From: Caballeronia udeis
Lineage (GTDB): Bacteria > Pseudomonadota > Gammaproteobacteria > Burkholderiales > Burkholderiaceae
NCBI RefSeq assembly: GCF_001544555.2
Contig: NZ_FCOK02000057.1
Span: forward strand, 1-62,716
Direction: 5' to 3'
Length of the DNA stretch: 62,716 bases
Shown here: positions 37,537 to 46,461 of the stretch, piece by piece
Layout of the letters: each line of letters starts with the position of its first letter
Numbering within the stretch: the stretch's first letter is position 1
Made by a program: the position numbers and the translations under genes
The notes under the pieces: model-generated
Told to the model about the DNA's origin: nothing
What the model saw: the letters and a program-made list of their open reading frames with translations, nothing else
Databases searched by the model: none

Positions 37537-38592
37537 TCAGAACCCCAGCGCCACCGCAAGCAACCCCGCGACAATCCCCAAGCCCACGACCGAGACCGCC
37601 ACAACCGTCAGCACGCGCGGCGGAAATGAGCGGCCAAGCATGGCGACGGACGGCAAGCTGACGGGCGGCAGCGTCATCAGCAATGCGCCTGCAGGACCAA
37701 CCGACATGCCGAGCGACAGCATTGCCTGGATGATCGGCACTTCACCGGCCGTCGGGATCACGAACAACGTGCCCGCAATAGCGAGAGCCACGATCCACAG
37801 CACGCTGTTGTCGATATTCGGACCAATATGCGGAAACAGCCATGCCCGCGCCGCGCCGAGCACCAGCACGAGCACGATGTACTCCGGCACAAGCCGGATG
37901 GTCATGCGCCCGAGAATACGAACCCAGCGCGTGAATGCCGTGCCCGGATCTTCCTCGATAACCAGCGTCGCCATCGCGCTGCGTGACGCTTCCGCTTCCT
38001 TCGGCGTCACCATCCGGTTCACCACGTAACCAAGACCGAACACCATCACGATTCCCAGCGCGAGCCGCAACCCCACCCATTGCCAGCCGAGCACGAAGCC
38101 CATGAAGATCAGCGTGGCCGGATTCAGCACGGTGTTGCCGAGCCAGAACGCGATAGCCGCACCCGGCGCCGCGTGGCGCGCCCGCAGGCCCGCCACGACC
38201 GGCGCTGCGCAGCAGGTGCACATCATGCCGGGTAGCGACATCAGGCCGCCGTTCACGACGCTGCCGAAGCCGCTCTTGCCCAGCGCCCGTGCGACCCATT
38301 GCGGCGGAATCAGCGCCTGTACAGCCGAGCCGAGCAACAGGCCGAGCACCATGGCCTGCCAGATCGCCTTGCCATAGGCAATCGCATAGTCAATAGCGGC
38401 CTGCCACGACGGCGCAGGCGCGCTCGCGGCGGTGCCCATCAGGATCGATTTGCCGATGGAATGCTGACTGGCCGCCACGAACGCGCGGTTGTAGTACGGA
38501 AACCATTTGACGTAGAACAGGCCGACGACCGCGATCAGCAGGAATGTGATCCAGCCGAGCGCGACGCGGGGTTGTCGAAGAGTGGATTGCAT
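37537..38592 (-). CDS. Permease, UPF0718/ArsP-like
   Basis: Inner-membrane protein of 351 residues with about eight to ten helices in two repeated halves. The Cys cluster GMMCTCCAAPVVAGL (about residue 124) and the NTVLNPATL and IPTAGEVPIIQAML segments match the UPF0718 family, which includes the organoarsenical exporter ArsP. ATG 38592 gives a sensible N-terminus, as the upstream frame is Arg-rich and unlike the family. No arsenic gene is nearby, so the substrate is open. Confidence 0.82.
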   Translation of the reverse strand: MQSTLRQPRVALGWITFLLIAVVGLFYVKWFPYYNRAFVAASQHSIGKSILMGTAASAPAPSWQAAIDYAIAYGKAIWQAMVLGLLLGSAVQALIPPQWVARALGKSGFGSVVNGGLMSLPGMMCTCCAAPVVAGLRARHAAPGAAIAFWLGNTVLNPATLIFMGFVLGWQWVGLRLALGIVMVFGLGYVVNRMVTPKEAEASRSAMATLVIEEDPGTAFTRWVRILGRMTIRLVPEYIVLVLVLGAARAWLFPHIGPNIDNSVLWIVALAIAGTLFVIPTAGEVPIIQAMLSLGMSVGPAGALLMTLPPVSLPSVAMLGRSFPPRVLTVVAVSVVGLGIVAGLLAVALGF

Positions 38593-38626
38593 GGTCTTGG
38601 TTAGTTTGTATTGGAATGAAACGGCT

Positions 38627-39724
38627 TCAGGCCGGCGTGATGGGCGGACTGACGGGCGGCCTTTCCGCGGAACGCGCGGAGTCGAGCCGTGCCAGCAGCG
38701 CCCTTGCCTGCTCGACGACATCGGCGCCGTTCGGCCGGAACAGCATGTGCGTGGCGCGGGACAACTCGCTGAAATTCTGGCGGCTGCTGCGCGCGTAGGC
38801 CGGATCGTAATGCAGGTCGATCAGTTCGCGGGCAAGCTCAGCCTCCCGCCCCGCGTCGATCAGCGCATGCCAGCCGCTCACCCGCTCGCGGCTATGCAGT
38901 CCGATCAGCCGCGACAACTGCTCCTTGAACGACTCCGGACGCTGGAAAAGATGCGCATAGTCGTGCAGCAGGAACGTGGCGCGATCCTCGCGGCTTGCCT
39001 CGACCTCCACACACGCGCCGCGATGAAACGACTCCACCAGCGCCAGCGGCAACGAAATCGCACCGATCCGCCGGCTCTCCGCCTCGACGAACACCGGCCG
39101 TGCCGGGTCGAAGCTGCGCAGCGCGCCGACCAGCAGCGTGTCGAACCATTTCTGCGATGGCTGCGGCTCGCCCGGCAGCGCGCCGAGCAGTGAACCGCGA
39201 TGCGCCGCCAGTTGCTCCAGGTCCAGCGTCTGCGCGCCGGCCTCGCGCAGCGCGTGCAGCAAACGCGTCTTGCCGCTGCCGGTGGGGCCGGTTAGCGCGA
39301 TGTACCGGAACGTGGTGGGCAGGTGGTCGAGCGTATCGAGGGTCGCGCGCCGGTAGGTCTTATAACCGCCTTCCAGTTGCCGCGCCTGCCAGCCGATCAT
39401 GCTGAATACCGTGGTGACGGAGCCGGACCGGGTGCCACCGCGCCAGCAATAGATCAGCGGGCGCCAGTTGCGCGGCCGGCCGGCAAAGGTCGTGTCGAGG
39501 TGCTGCGCGATATTGCGTGCGACCAGCGCCGCGCCCACGCGGGACGCCTCGAACGGCGACACCTGCTTGTACATCGTCCCGACCAGCACCCGCTCCTCAT
39601 TGCTCAGCACAGGCGCGTTGATCGCGCCGGGAATGTGGTCGTCAGCGAATTCGAGTGGCGTGCGGACGTCGATTATTTCGTCGAAATCAGCCAGGCGGTC
39701 GAGGGAAACAAGCAGGTTTTTCAA
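38627..39724 (-). CDS. mnmH: tRNA 2-selenouridine synthase
   Basis: Replaces the sulfur of 2-thiouridine at the tRNA wobble position with selenium through a geranylated intermediate. The 365 residues comprise an N-terminal rhodanese domain with catalytic Cys in LIYCWRGGTRSGS (about residue 93) and a P-loop domain with GPTGSGKTRLL (about 147). No selD or selenoprotein gene lies in the window. It follows the UPF0718 permease gene on the same strand after 34 bases in the upstream direction, so the two may share a transcript. Confidence 0.93.
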   Translation of the reverse strand: MKNLLVSLDRLADFDEIIDVRTPLEFADDHIPGAINAPVLSNEERVLVGTMYKQVSPFEASRVGAALVARNIAQHLDTTFAGRPRNWRPLIYCWRGGTRSGSVTTVFSMIGWQARQLEGGYKTYRRATLDTLDHLPTTFRYIALTGPTGSGKTRLLHALREAGAQTLDLEQLAAHRGSLLGALPGEPQPSQKWFDTLLVGALRSFDPARPVFVEAESRRIGAISLPLALVESFHRGACVEVEASREDRATFLLHDYAHLFQRPESFKEQLSRLIGLHSRERVSGWHALIDAGREAELARELIDLHYDPAYARSSRQNFSELSRATHMLFRPNGADVVEQARALLARLDSARSAERPPVSPPITPA

Positions 39725-40017
39725 GGTGCGGCGCGCAAAAGTACCCGGATGGGAAGACCGGGATTATCGCATGCGGAAAATCGGGTCGCCGCGTGGCCGG
39801 CGCGCCATCCGGACCGTTGAACGGGAATGGGCATCCGCCTGCGTCATTCAAATTACCGTTCCGGCATTTTTGGCCTCTTGGTGTTTTCCCGCATACTTCG
39901 AGATAGAGGCCTGAATCGACGGCCAATCGACCTGCGGCATGACGTTCACAGGATCTGCCGTCCGGCCAGCCGGGGCAAAGCAAGTGCCTAGCGAAGCCTT
40001 GGAACGAGGATTACACG
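39725..40017. other. Intergenic region between mnmH and eutB
   Basis: No coding sequence is apparent in these 293 bases. GAGGATTACACG just before ATG 40018 provides the eutB ribosome-binding site. I found no cobalamin-riboswitch boxes or ANTAR-type paired hairpins here. Confidence 0.5.
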
Positions 40018-41397
40018 ATGAGCTATAACGAGACCATCGGTCTGCGGACCTACCGTTTCGACGACCTGAAGACGCTGCTGGCGAAAGCCAGCCCGCAGCG
40101 TTCCGGCGACCAGCTTGCCGGCGTCACGGCCGACACCGAAGAAGAACGCGTGGCGGCGAAGATCGCGCTGGCGCAAGTCCCCCTGCGCACGTTCCTCAAC
40201 GAAGCCGTGATCCCGTACGAGAGCGACGAGGTCACGCGGCTGATCATCGACGATCATTCTCCGCAGGCTTTCGCCGAGATTTCGCACCTCACGGTAGGCG
40301 ATTTCCGCAACTGGCTGCTGGCGGACACGACCGATTCCGCCGCGTTGGTCCGCGTGAGCGCGGGGCTGACGCCCGAGATGGTCGCGGCGGTATCGAAGCT
40401 GATGCGCAACCAGGACCTGATTCTCGCCGCGAAAAAACGGCCGGTGGTCACGCGCTTTCGCAATACGATCGGCTTGCCCGGCCATCTGTCGGTGCGCCTG
40501 CAGCCGAACCATCCCACCGATGACGTCAAGGGCATCGCGGCATCCATGCTCGACGGCCTCATGTACGGCTGCGGCGACGCGATGATCGGCATCAATCCGG
40601 CGTCCGACTCCTTGAGCGCAATCACGACGCTGCTCGTGATGATCGACGACTTCCGGCAACGCTACGCAGTCCCGACGCAGTCGTGCGTGCTTACGCATGT
40701 GACCAACACCATTGCCGCGATCGAGAAAGGCGCGCCCGTCGATCTCGTGTTCCAGTCGATTGCGGGCACCGAGAAAGCGAACAGCAGTTTCGGTGTCTCG
40801 CTGGCGTTGCTCAAGGAGGCGCATGAGGCGGGGTTGTCGCTGAAACGCGGCACCGTTGGCGATGATCTGATGTATTTCGAAACCGGCCAGGGCAGCGAGT
40901 TGTCCGCCGACGCGCATCACGGCGTCGATCAGCAGACCTGCGAAGTGCGCGCATACGCAGTCGCGCGCAAGTTCAGGCCGCTGCTGGTGAACACGGTGGT
41001 GGGTTTCATCGGGCCCGAGTATTTGTACGATGGCCGGCAGATCATTCGCGCCGGGCTCGAAGATCATTTCTGCGGCAAGCTGCTCGGTGTCCCAATGGGA
41101 TGCGACATCTGCTACACGAATCACGCCGAAGCCGATCAGGACGACATGGACACCCTGCTTACGCTGCTCGGTGTTGCCAACGTCAACTTCATCATGGGCA
41201 TTCCCGGCGCCGACGACGTCATGCTCAACTATCAAAGCACGTCGTTCCACGACGCGCTTTATGTGCGCAATGTGCTCGGCTTGCGTCGTGCGCCGGAGTT
41301 CGAAGCATGGCTTGAATCAATGCGGATCGTCGATACGCGCGGCATGTTGCTGAATCAGTCCGCACCGCAACCGCTGCTTGAATGGATGAGCACGTAA
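40018..41397 (+). CDS. eutB: Ethanolamine ammonia-lyase, large subunit
   Basis: Adenosylcobalamin-dependent enzyme that converts ethanolamine into acetaldehyde and ammonia. The 459 residues fold as a TIM barrel. Family segments are visible: RFRNTIGLPGHLSVRLQPNH, the ETGQGSELSADAHHGVDQQT stretch with active-site Glu (about residue 289), and PMGCDICYTNHAEADQDDMD. It is coupled to eutC by a TAATG overlap. No eutA reactivase, ethanolamine permease or shell genes occur in the window. Confidence 0.96.
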   Translation: MSYNETIGLRTYRFDDLKTLLAKASPQRSGDQLAGVTADTEEERVAAKIALAQVPLRTFLNEAVIPYESDEVTRLIIDDHSPQAFAEISHLTVGDFRNWLLADTTDSAALVRVSAGLTPEMVAAVSKLMRNQDLILAAKKRPVVTRFRNTIGLPGHLSVRLQPNHPTDDVKGIAASMLDGLMYGCGDAMIGINPASDSLSAITTLLVMIDDFRQRYAVPTQSCVLTHVTNTIAAIEKGAPVDLVFQSIAGTEKANSSFGVSLALLKEAHEAGLSLKRGTVGDDLMYFETGQGSELSADAHHGVDQQTCEVRAYAVARKFRPLLVNTVVGFIGPEYLYDGRQIIRAGLEDHFCGKLLGVPMGCDICYTNHAEADQDDMDTLLTLLGVANVNFIMGIPGADDVMLNYQSTSFHDALYVRNVLGLRRAPEFEAWLESMRIVDTRGMLLNQSAPQPLLEWMST

Positions 41398-42200
41398 TGA
41401 CCGATTCCAACGATCCCCCCTCGTCCGTGAACGCAAACCCGTGGGACGCGTTGCGTCGTTTCACGAACGCGCGCATTGCGCTGGGCCGCGCCGGCAGCAG
41501 CCTGCCGACCGCGCCATTGCTTGCGTTCAATCTCTCGCATGCGCAAGCGCGTGACGCCGTGCATCAACCGCTTGATGTGGCCGCGCTGCATGCGTCGTTG
41601 CGCGAGTCCGGCTTCGATACGCTCGACGTGGAAAGCGCCGCACCGGATCGCGAGCATTATCTGCGTCGTCCTGATCTCGGCCGCAAACTCAGCGATGAAA
41701 GCACGGTGCGGCTGCGCGACTACGCGGCTGCTGCGGCGGCGTTCGATGTGGTGTTTGTTGTCGCCGATGGTTTGTCGGCTTACGCCTCGACACGTCATGC
41801 GGTGCCGTTGCTCGAACGGATGCGCTCGAAGCTGGCGGGCGTGAGCATGGGTCCGATAGTCGTCGCACGACAGGCGCGAGTCGCGCTGGGTGATGGTATT
41901 GGTGAGCTTTTACGGGCGCGGATCATGGTGATGCTGATCGGCGAACGGCCCGGTTTGAGTTCCCCCGACAGCCTTGGTATCTACCTGACGTATGAGCCGC
42001 GCGTTGGCAAAAGCGATGCCGAACGCAACTGCATTTCAAACGTGCGACCTGAAGGGCTTGGCTACGACGCGGCCGCTTTCAAGCTGCATTACCTGCTGAC
42101 CGAAGCGACAAGGCTGAAGCTGACTGGCGTCAAGCTCAAGGACGATAGCGATGCGTTGTTACCGGCAGCGAGTGGATCGGGTTCAGTGCTTGCGCCCTAG
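41397..42200 (+). CDS. eutC: Ethanolamine ammonia-lyase, small subunit
   Basis: Binds adenosylcobalamin together with EutB. The 267 residues start at ATG 41397 inside the eutB stop (TAATG). Typical family text is LSDESTVRLRDYAAAA, VVADGLSAYASTRHAVPLLE and LGIYLTYEPRVGKSDAERNC. The cofactor can be supplied by the B12 locus that begins 2.3 kb downstream. Confidence 0.95.
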   Translation: MTDSNDPPSSVNANPWDALRRFTNARIALGRAGSSLPTAPLLAFNLSHAQARDAVHQPLDVAALHASLRESGFDTLDVESAAPDREHYLRRPDLGRKLSDESTVRLRDYAAAAAAFDVVFVVADGLSAYASTRHAVPLLERMRSKLAGVSMGPIVVARQARVALGDGIGELLRARIMVMLIGERPGLSSPDSLGIYLTYEPRVGKSDAERNCISNVRPEGLGYDAAAFKLHYLLTEATRLKLTGVKLKDDSDALLPAASGSGSVLAP

Positions 42201-42318
42201 AAACCGTTCTGATCCAACGATGTCTTCCGCAGCAAGCGGATGTAGCGGACGCAGACCGTTAGTCGCTTTTTGCTCGACAAACGACGAGGCCACCCGCCTT
42301 TCATCGAACCACGCGGCG

Positions 42319-43428
42319 CTACCCTTCCCTCTTCGCCACGGCCGCGACTGACCTTGAACGCATTGCCTCGAAAACACGCTGGCGATGTGGAATCGCGAGC
42401 AGCAGGCCCACCGCGAGAGCGTCGGCGGCAAGACCCAGCGGAACGTCGATCAGCCCGTTGGTAAGCGTGAACAACACTGAATCGACCGTCAACGAGATCA
42501 CCGCGCCCGCCACGAAACACACGAGGCCGTCACGACCGACTGCGCCAACCCATGGCAACCGGCGAGCAATCTGCTTCACCACTCCGCGTCGCGCCAGATC
42601 GCTTGCGAGCCATGCAATGCACAGGAAATTGACGATGCGCGCACCAGCCAGGTTGCGCTTCATGTCGCCATCGAAGGAAACGGGTAGCACGAGCAACTTG
42701 TAATACGCCATGACCGCGACAATCGCGAGCGCCGCGAGGCTGACAACCCAACTGAACCGATGCGAACTCACGCGCTGATAAACAGGCTCGCAGCAAGCGA
42801 GCACACCGAGAACAAACATCAACTGCCACGCGGCGGGATTGAAGTCCCACAGCAAGTCGTTCGCCGACGGCAAATACTCGGCAACAGGCACCCCCACTGC
42901 CCACAGCGCGACACTCGCGCCAAGCAGAAGCCACGGCTTGTTACGCGCGAGCGGCAAGACAAGCGGCACGGCCAGCGCGAAGAACGCATACATGGGCAGC
43001 ACGGACGACAAATACGGCTGACGGCGCAGGAGCAGCACGTCGGTGATCGCAGCGAACGGCGCGGCGAGGAAGCTGTCCAGGTCGGCGATAGCCAGATTCG
43101 GCGCGCTGCCGAAAAATGGCCGCAGCAAGAAACTCGTCAATAGCATGAGGACCGCGGTCACTACAAACGCGCGGTAGATCTCGAACGCGCGGCGGAAAAA
43201 CCGCACGCGGGCAGCGGATTCCGAGCGGCGAGCGGCCATCGACACATAGGCCGTGGCAGTGGCGAAGCCGCCGAGAAAGACAAACACCTCCGCGGCGTCG
43301 TTGAGCGCGAACGCGTGAAGCGTTACGCGGGAGATCATGCTGCCGCCAATGTGATCGACCAGGATCACCAGCAGTACAAGGCCACGAAAAAAATCCAGCT
43401 CAACCAGCCGTTGCGATTTTCCCTGCAT
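42319..43428 (-). CDS. opgC: OpgC-family membrane acyltransferase
   Basis: Inner-membrane protein of 369 residues with about ten helices. The start (RLVELDFFRGLVLLVILVDH) is the OpgC signature, with the functionally important His in VDHIGGS. OpgC succinylates periplasmic glucans. The gene lies between eutC (convergent) and terC (divergent), without opgGH neighbours, so the exact acceptor is inferred. Confidence 0.87.
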   Translation of the reverse strand: MQGKSQRLVELDFFRGLVLLVILVDHIGGSMISRVTLHAFALNDAAEVFVFLGGFATATAYVSMAARRSESAARVRFFRRAFEIYRAFVVTAVLMLLTSFLLRPFFGSAPNLAIADLDSFLAAPFAAITDVLLLRRQPYLSSVLPMYAFFALAVPLVLPLARNKPWLLLGASVALWAVGVPVAEYLPSANDLLWDFNPAAWQLMFVLGVLACCEPVYQRVSSHRFSWVVSLAALAIVAVMAYYKLLVLPVSFDGDMKRNLAGARIVNFLCIAWLASDLARRGVVKQIARRLPWVGAVGRDGLVCFVAGAVISLTVDSVLFTLTNGLIDVPLGLAADALAVGLLLAIPHRQRVFEAMRSRSVAAVAKREG

Positions 43429-43739
43429 GCGAAACCTGAAAAGGACTGCCGAAAACGGGCAGCGAAAATTGAAGGCGCCAGTTCCAATGCGGTTCCGGCT
43501 AAAGTAATGCGCACTGACGAGTCAGCGATCAGCACGGGAGTTTACCCGTATTTGGTGACGCACCATTTTGGGGATAGGCCGACACCACGCTTTCGACCGG
43601 CGAACTTTCCGGCTCCGCGCCGCTCTCAATTATTTCATTAAGCTTTCATTTTTGCCTGACGCGTCACGTATCATCGCGATCGGCCGCCGCGCAGGCGACT
43701 ACACCGTTTCTTTCTACTTCCCCAAGACCCTCGGATCTC
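43429..43739. other. Intergenic region upstream of terC
   Basis: No gene is visible in these 311 bases. terC genes are often preceded by a yybP-ykoY manganese riboswitch; I see GGGGATAGG near 43570 but not the paired conserved cores, so none is called. Confidence 0.45.
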
Positions 43740-44483
43740 ATGGACTATTTAGTTGCATTGGCAAGCGACCCCGGCGCGTGGGCCGCACTGGCGACGCTGC
43801 TTGTCATGGAAGTCGTGCTAGGTATCGACAACCTGATCTTCATCTCCATTCTTACGAACAAATTGCCTGAGGCGCATCGTGCGCGCACCCAGCGGCTCGG
43901 CATCGGCCTGGCGCTGGTGATGCGGCTTGGCCTGCTCGGCACGGTCGCGCTGATCGTGCGCCTGACCGCGCCGATCTTTACCGCGTTCGGTCATGACTTC
44001 TCGTGGCGCGACCTGATCCTCATTGCCGGCGGTGCGTTCCTCGTGTGGAAGGCGACCACCGAGATCCATCATCATGTCTCCGGTGAAGGCGAAAATGGCG
44101 GCGGTGCCGTGAAGACGTCCACACTCACGCCGTGGTCGGCGATCGGCCAGATATTGGTGCTGGATCTCGTGTTTTCCATCGACAGTATCGTGACCGCGGT
44201 CGGCATGACGGAACACATTCCCATCATGTTCGTGGCGGTGGTCGGGGCCGTTTCAGTGATGATGTTCGCAGCGGGACCGCTGTCGCGTTTCATCGAAAGG
44301 AATCCGACCGTTGTGATGCTCGCGCTCGGCTTCCTGCTCGTGATCGGGATGACGCTGGTCGCCGAAGGCTTCGGATCGCACGTGCCGAAGGGCTACATCT
44401 ACGCGGCGATGGCGTTCTCGGCGTTGGTCGAGGGGCTGAACATGCTGTCGCGAAGGGCGAAAAAGAAGCGCGCTTTCGAATGA
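43740..44483 (+). CDS. TerC-family integral membrane protein
   Basis: Inner-membrane protein of 247 residues with seven helices. It has the TerC acidic motifs LLVMEVVLGIDNLIFISIL (about residues 20-38) and VLDLVFSIDSIVTAVGM (about 136-152), in which the Asp residues are thought to handle metal ions. Family members are linked to tellurite resistance or Mn export. No ter genes are nearby, so the manganese/metal role is more likely, though inferred. Confidence 0.9.
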   Translation: MDYLVALASDPGAWAALATLLVMEVVLGIDNLIFISILTNKLPEAHRARTQRLGIGLALVMRLGLLGTVALIVRLTAPIFTAFGHDFSWRDLILIAGGAFLVWKATTEIHHHVSGEGENGGGAVKTSTLTPWSAIGQILVLDLVFSIDSIVTAVGMTEHIPIMFVAVVGAVSVMMFAAGPLSRFIERNPTVVMLALGFLLVIGMTLVAEGFGSHVPKGYIYAAMAFSALVEGLNMLSRRAKKKRAFE

Positions 44484-44512
44484 TGGCGCGATAACCCGCA
44501 ACAGCCCCATCA

Positions 44513-44546
44513 CGCCGCGCGGCCTCAAACCGCGCGGCGTTTTTTT
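44513..44546. terminator. Terminator between terC and the cobLKM unit
   Basis: CGCCGCGCGG and CCGCGCGGCG form a perfect 10-bp stem around CCTCAAA, followed by seven T residues. It sits between convergent units and touches the stop codon of the DUF4186 gene. Confidence 0.92.
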
Positions 44547-44941
44547 CAGAACGGCAAGTCGGGTTGACGCGGCGGTTTATCGGCGCCGGCCACTTTCTGC
44601 GCCGTCAGCCAGCGCTCGATTGCCTGCACCACATGCTCTCGTTCTTCATCGTCCAGTCGTTTCCCCGCGCTTATGCCGTGCCACTTGGCGAGGCAACTCC
44701 GGCAGCAAGTCGCCGTGGCATGCTGCGCGATAAATACCGGATGGCCGCGAAACGGCGTCTGCTTGCCGTCATTCGGCGGTTGCTCCGGTGCAAGCCGCCG
44801 CGTGATCAGCTCACGCGCATGGCCGATCACTTCCATCATGCCGTGCTCGCGCAGATAGGCTTCCTCGCGTGCACCAAGCCGGAAACGCTTCCGAAAATTC
44901 GAATGCGACAAGGCGTCGAACACGGTGTCGAGATCGCGCAT
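44546..44941 (-). CDS. DUF4186 family protein
   Basis: A 131-residue soluble protein with the DUF4186 core: SHSNFRKRFRLGAREEAYL, the PFRGHPVFIAQHATATCCRS block and Cys residues in CCRSCLAKWHGI that could bind metal or form disulfides. ATG 44941 is 10 bases after the cobM stop, so it is the last gene of the cobL-cobK-cobM unit. Function unknown. Its place in a B12 operon may be incidental. Confidence 0.85.
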   Translation of the reverse strand: MRDLDTVFDALSHSNFRKRFRLGAREEAYLREHGMMEVIGHARELITRRLAPEQPPNDGKQTPFRGHPVFIAQHATATCCRSCLAKWHGISAGKRLDDEEREHVVQAIERWLTAQKVAGADKPPRQPDLPF

Positions 44942-44951
44942 GGGAGACGGC

Positions 44952-45680
44952 TCAGACTGGCTTGCGATACAGCGAAGAATCCGCAAAACCCTCCGCATTC
45001 AGCACGTACCCGACCACGATCAGCGCTGTCCTTTCGATGCCTTTTTCAAGCACTTTTCCAGCGATATCAGCAAGGGTGCCCAGCACTTTCTCTTCATCAG
45101 GCCAGCTTGCGCGGAAGATCACGGCCACGGGGCACTGCTGGCCGTAATGCGGAATCAGGTCAGCGACTATCCGTTCGATATGGCGCACCCCAAGGTGGAT
45201 AGCCATGGTCGCGCGATGGCGCGCGAGATCGGCAAGTTGCTCACCCTCGGGCATCGATGTTTTCGTGGCGAAGCGCGTGAGAATCACGGTCTGCGAGATG
45301 CCCGGCAACGTGAATTCGCAGCCAAGCGACGCGGCACATGCCGCGGCCGCCGTGACGCCAGGCACGATTTCGTACGGTATCGCGAGCGCATTCAGACGCC
45401 TGATCTGTTCGCCGATCGCTCCATACAAGGACGGATCGCCGGAATGCACACGCGCGACATCCTGCCCTCTGGCGTGCGCGGCTTCGAGCAACGCGACGAT
45501 TTCATCGAGGTGAAGATCGGCTGTATTCACCACGCTTGCCGCGCTGTGTCCGCTCAACACGGCGTCCGGCACGAGCGACCCGGCATACAGGATAACCGGG
45601 CACGTGCGAATGAGGCGCTGCCCCTTCACCGTGATGAGTTCGGGATCTCCGGGACCTGCGCCAATGAAATAGACCGTCAT
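44952..45680 (-). CDS. cobM: Precorrin-4 C11-methyltransferase
   Basis: SAM-dependent methylation at C11 in the aerobic B12 pathway. The 242 residues are a canonical CobM: GAGPGDPELITVKG at the start, the SAM-binding VHSGDPSLYGAIGEQI and PGVTAAAACAASLGCEFTLP segments, and ASWPDEEKVLGTL in the C-terminal half. It starts one base before the cobK stop region, directly downstream of cobK. Confidence 0.96.
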   Translation of the reverse strand: MTVYFIGAGPGDPELITVKGQRLIRTCPVILYAGSLVPDAVLSGHSAASVVNTADLHLDEIVALLEAAHARGQDVARVHSGDPSLYGAIGEQIRRLNALAIPYEIVPGVTAAAACAASLGCEFTLPGISQTVILTRFATKTSMPEGEQLADLARHRATMAIHLGVRHIERIVADLIPHYGQQCPVAVIFRASWPDEEKVLGTLADIAGKVLEKGIERTALIVVGYVLNAEGFADSSLYRKPV

Positions 45681-46433
45681 TTAAGGGGTTTTATCGAAAA
45701 GTGGATGCGGATGGAGCCATGCAGCGAGCGCGTCCAGAAGCGAGCTTGCATCGGAAAATTCGCACTCGACCGGCGGTAAGCTCGGCCGCTGCAGCATGAC
45801 CACGGGCAAGCCTCGTTCCCGCGCAACCGCCAGTTTCGCCTCGGTTGCCGCACCGCCGCTGTTCTTGCTGATGAGCACATCGGTTTGCTGTGTGTTGAAG
45901 AGCGCACGTTCGCCATCGAGCGAGAAAGGGCCACGCGCACCAATGATGGTCGCCCGCGCGTTCCCGGGATACGAATCGAGGCAGCGGATGGTCCAGTGTT
46001 GTGAAGGGGGAATCTCGTCAAGATGCGCAAGCGGTTCGCGGCCAAGCGTCCAGAGGGGATGGTGGTAAGGCGCAATGGATTGGAGGATGGACGAGAAGTC
46101 GGTGGCCTCGCACCATGCGTCTCCGCTTTGCGGTTGCCATGGTGCACGCCGAAGCGCCCAGCACGGCACGCTTGTCAATGCACTGACCGCGCTCGCGTGA
46201 CGGCTCATTTGCGCGGCGTAAGGATGCGTTGCATCGACGATCAAGCCGATGGATTGCGCTTCAATGAAGGCCTTTAATCCTTCTACCCCGCCAAAGCCGC
46301 CCACGCGCACACTGCAGGCGAGATCACCCGGCATGCGGCCGAGTCCGGCAAGGCTGTAGACGTGACCGTGACCAAGCCGTCGCGCGATGGTCAATGCGTC
46401 GCCGGTGCCGCCCAATAGCAGGATCCGTTTCAT
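45681..46433 (-). CDS. cobK: Precorrin-6A reductase
   Basis: NADPH-dependent reduction of precorrin-6A to precorrin-6B. The 250 residues start at ATG 46433, giving the family N-terminus MKRILLLGGTGDALTIARRL. Later motifs are VDATHPYAAQMSRHA and LISKNSGGAATEAKL. It is preceded by cobL and followed immediately by cobM on the same strand. Confidence 0.95.
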   Translation of the reverse strand: MKRILLLGGTGDALTIARRLGHGHVYSLAGLGRMPGDLACSVRVGGFGGVEGLKAFIEAQSIGLIVDATHPYAAQMSRHASAVSALTSVPCWALRRAPWQPQSGDAWCEATDFSSILQSIAPYHHPLWTLGREPLAHLDEIPPSQHWTIRCLDSYPGNARATIIGARGPFSLDGERALFNTQQTDVLISKNSGGAATEAKLAVARERGLPVVMLQRPSLPPVECEFSDASSLLDALAAWLHPHPLFDKTP

Positions 46434-46461
46434 TGCGCCGGATGCCGGGTGAGGATGGACG

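Noticed and set aside
39725..40017. Cobalamin riboswitch or ANTAR hairpins before eutB
   Set aside because: None of the conserved B12 boxes seen at the cob genes occur here, and no paired hexaloop hairpins were found.
43560..43739. Manganese yybP-ykoY riboswitch before terC
   Set aside because: Only a GGGGATAGG-like string is present. The paired conserved cores of the aptamer are missing.
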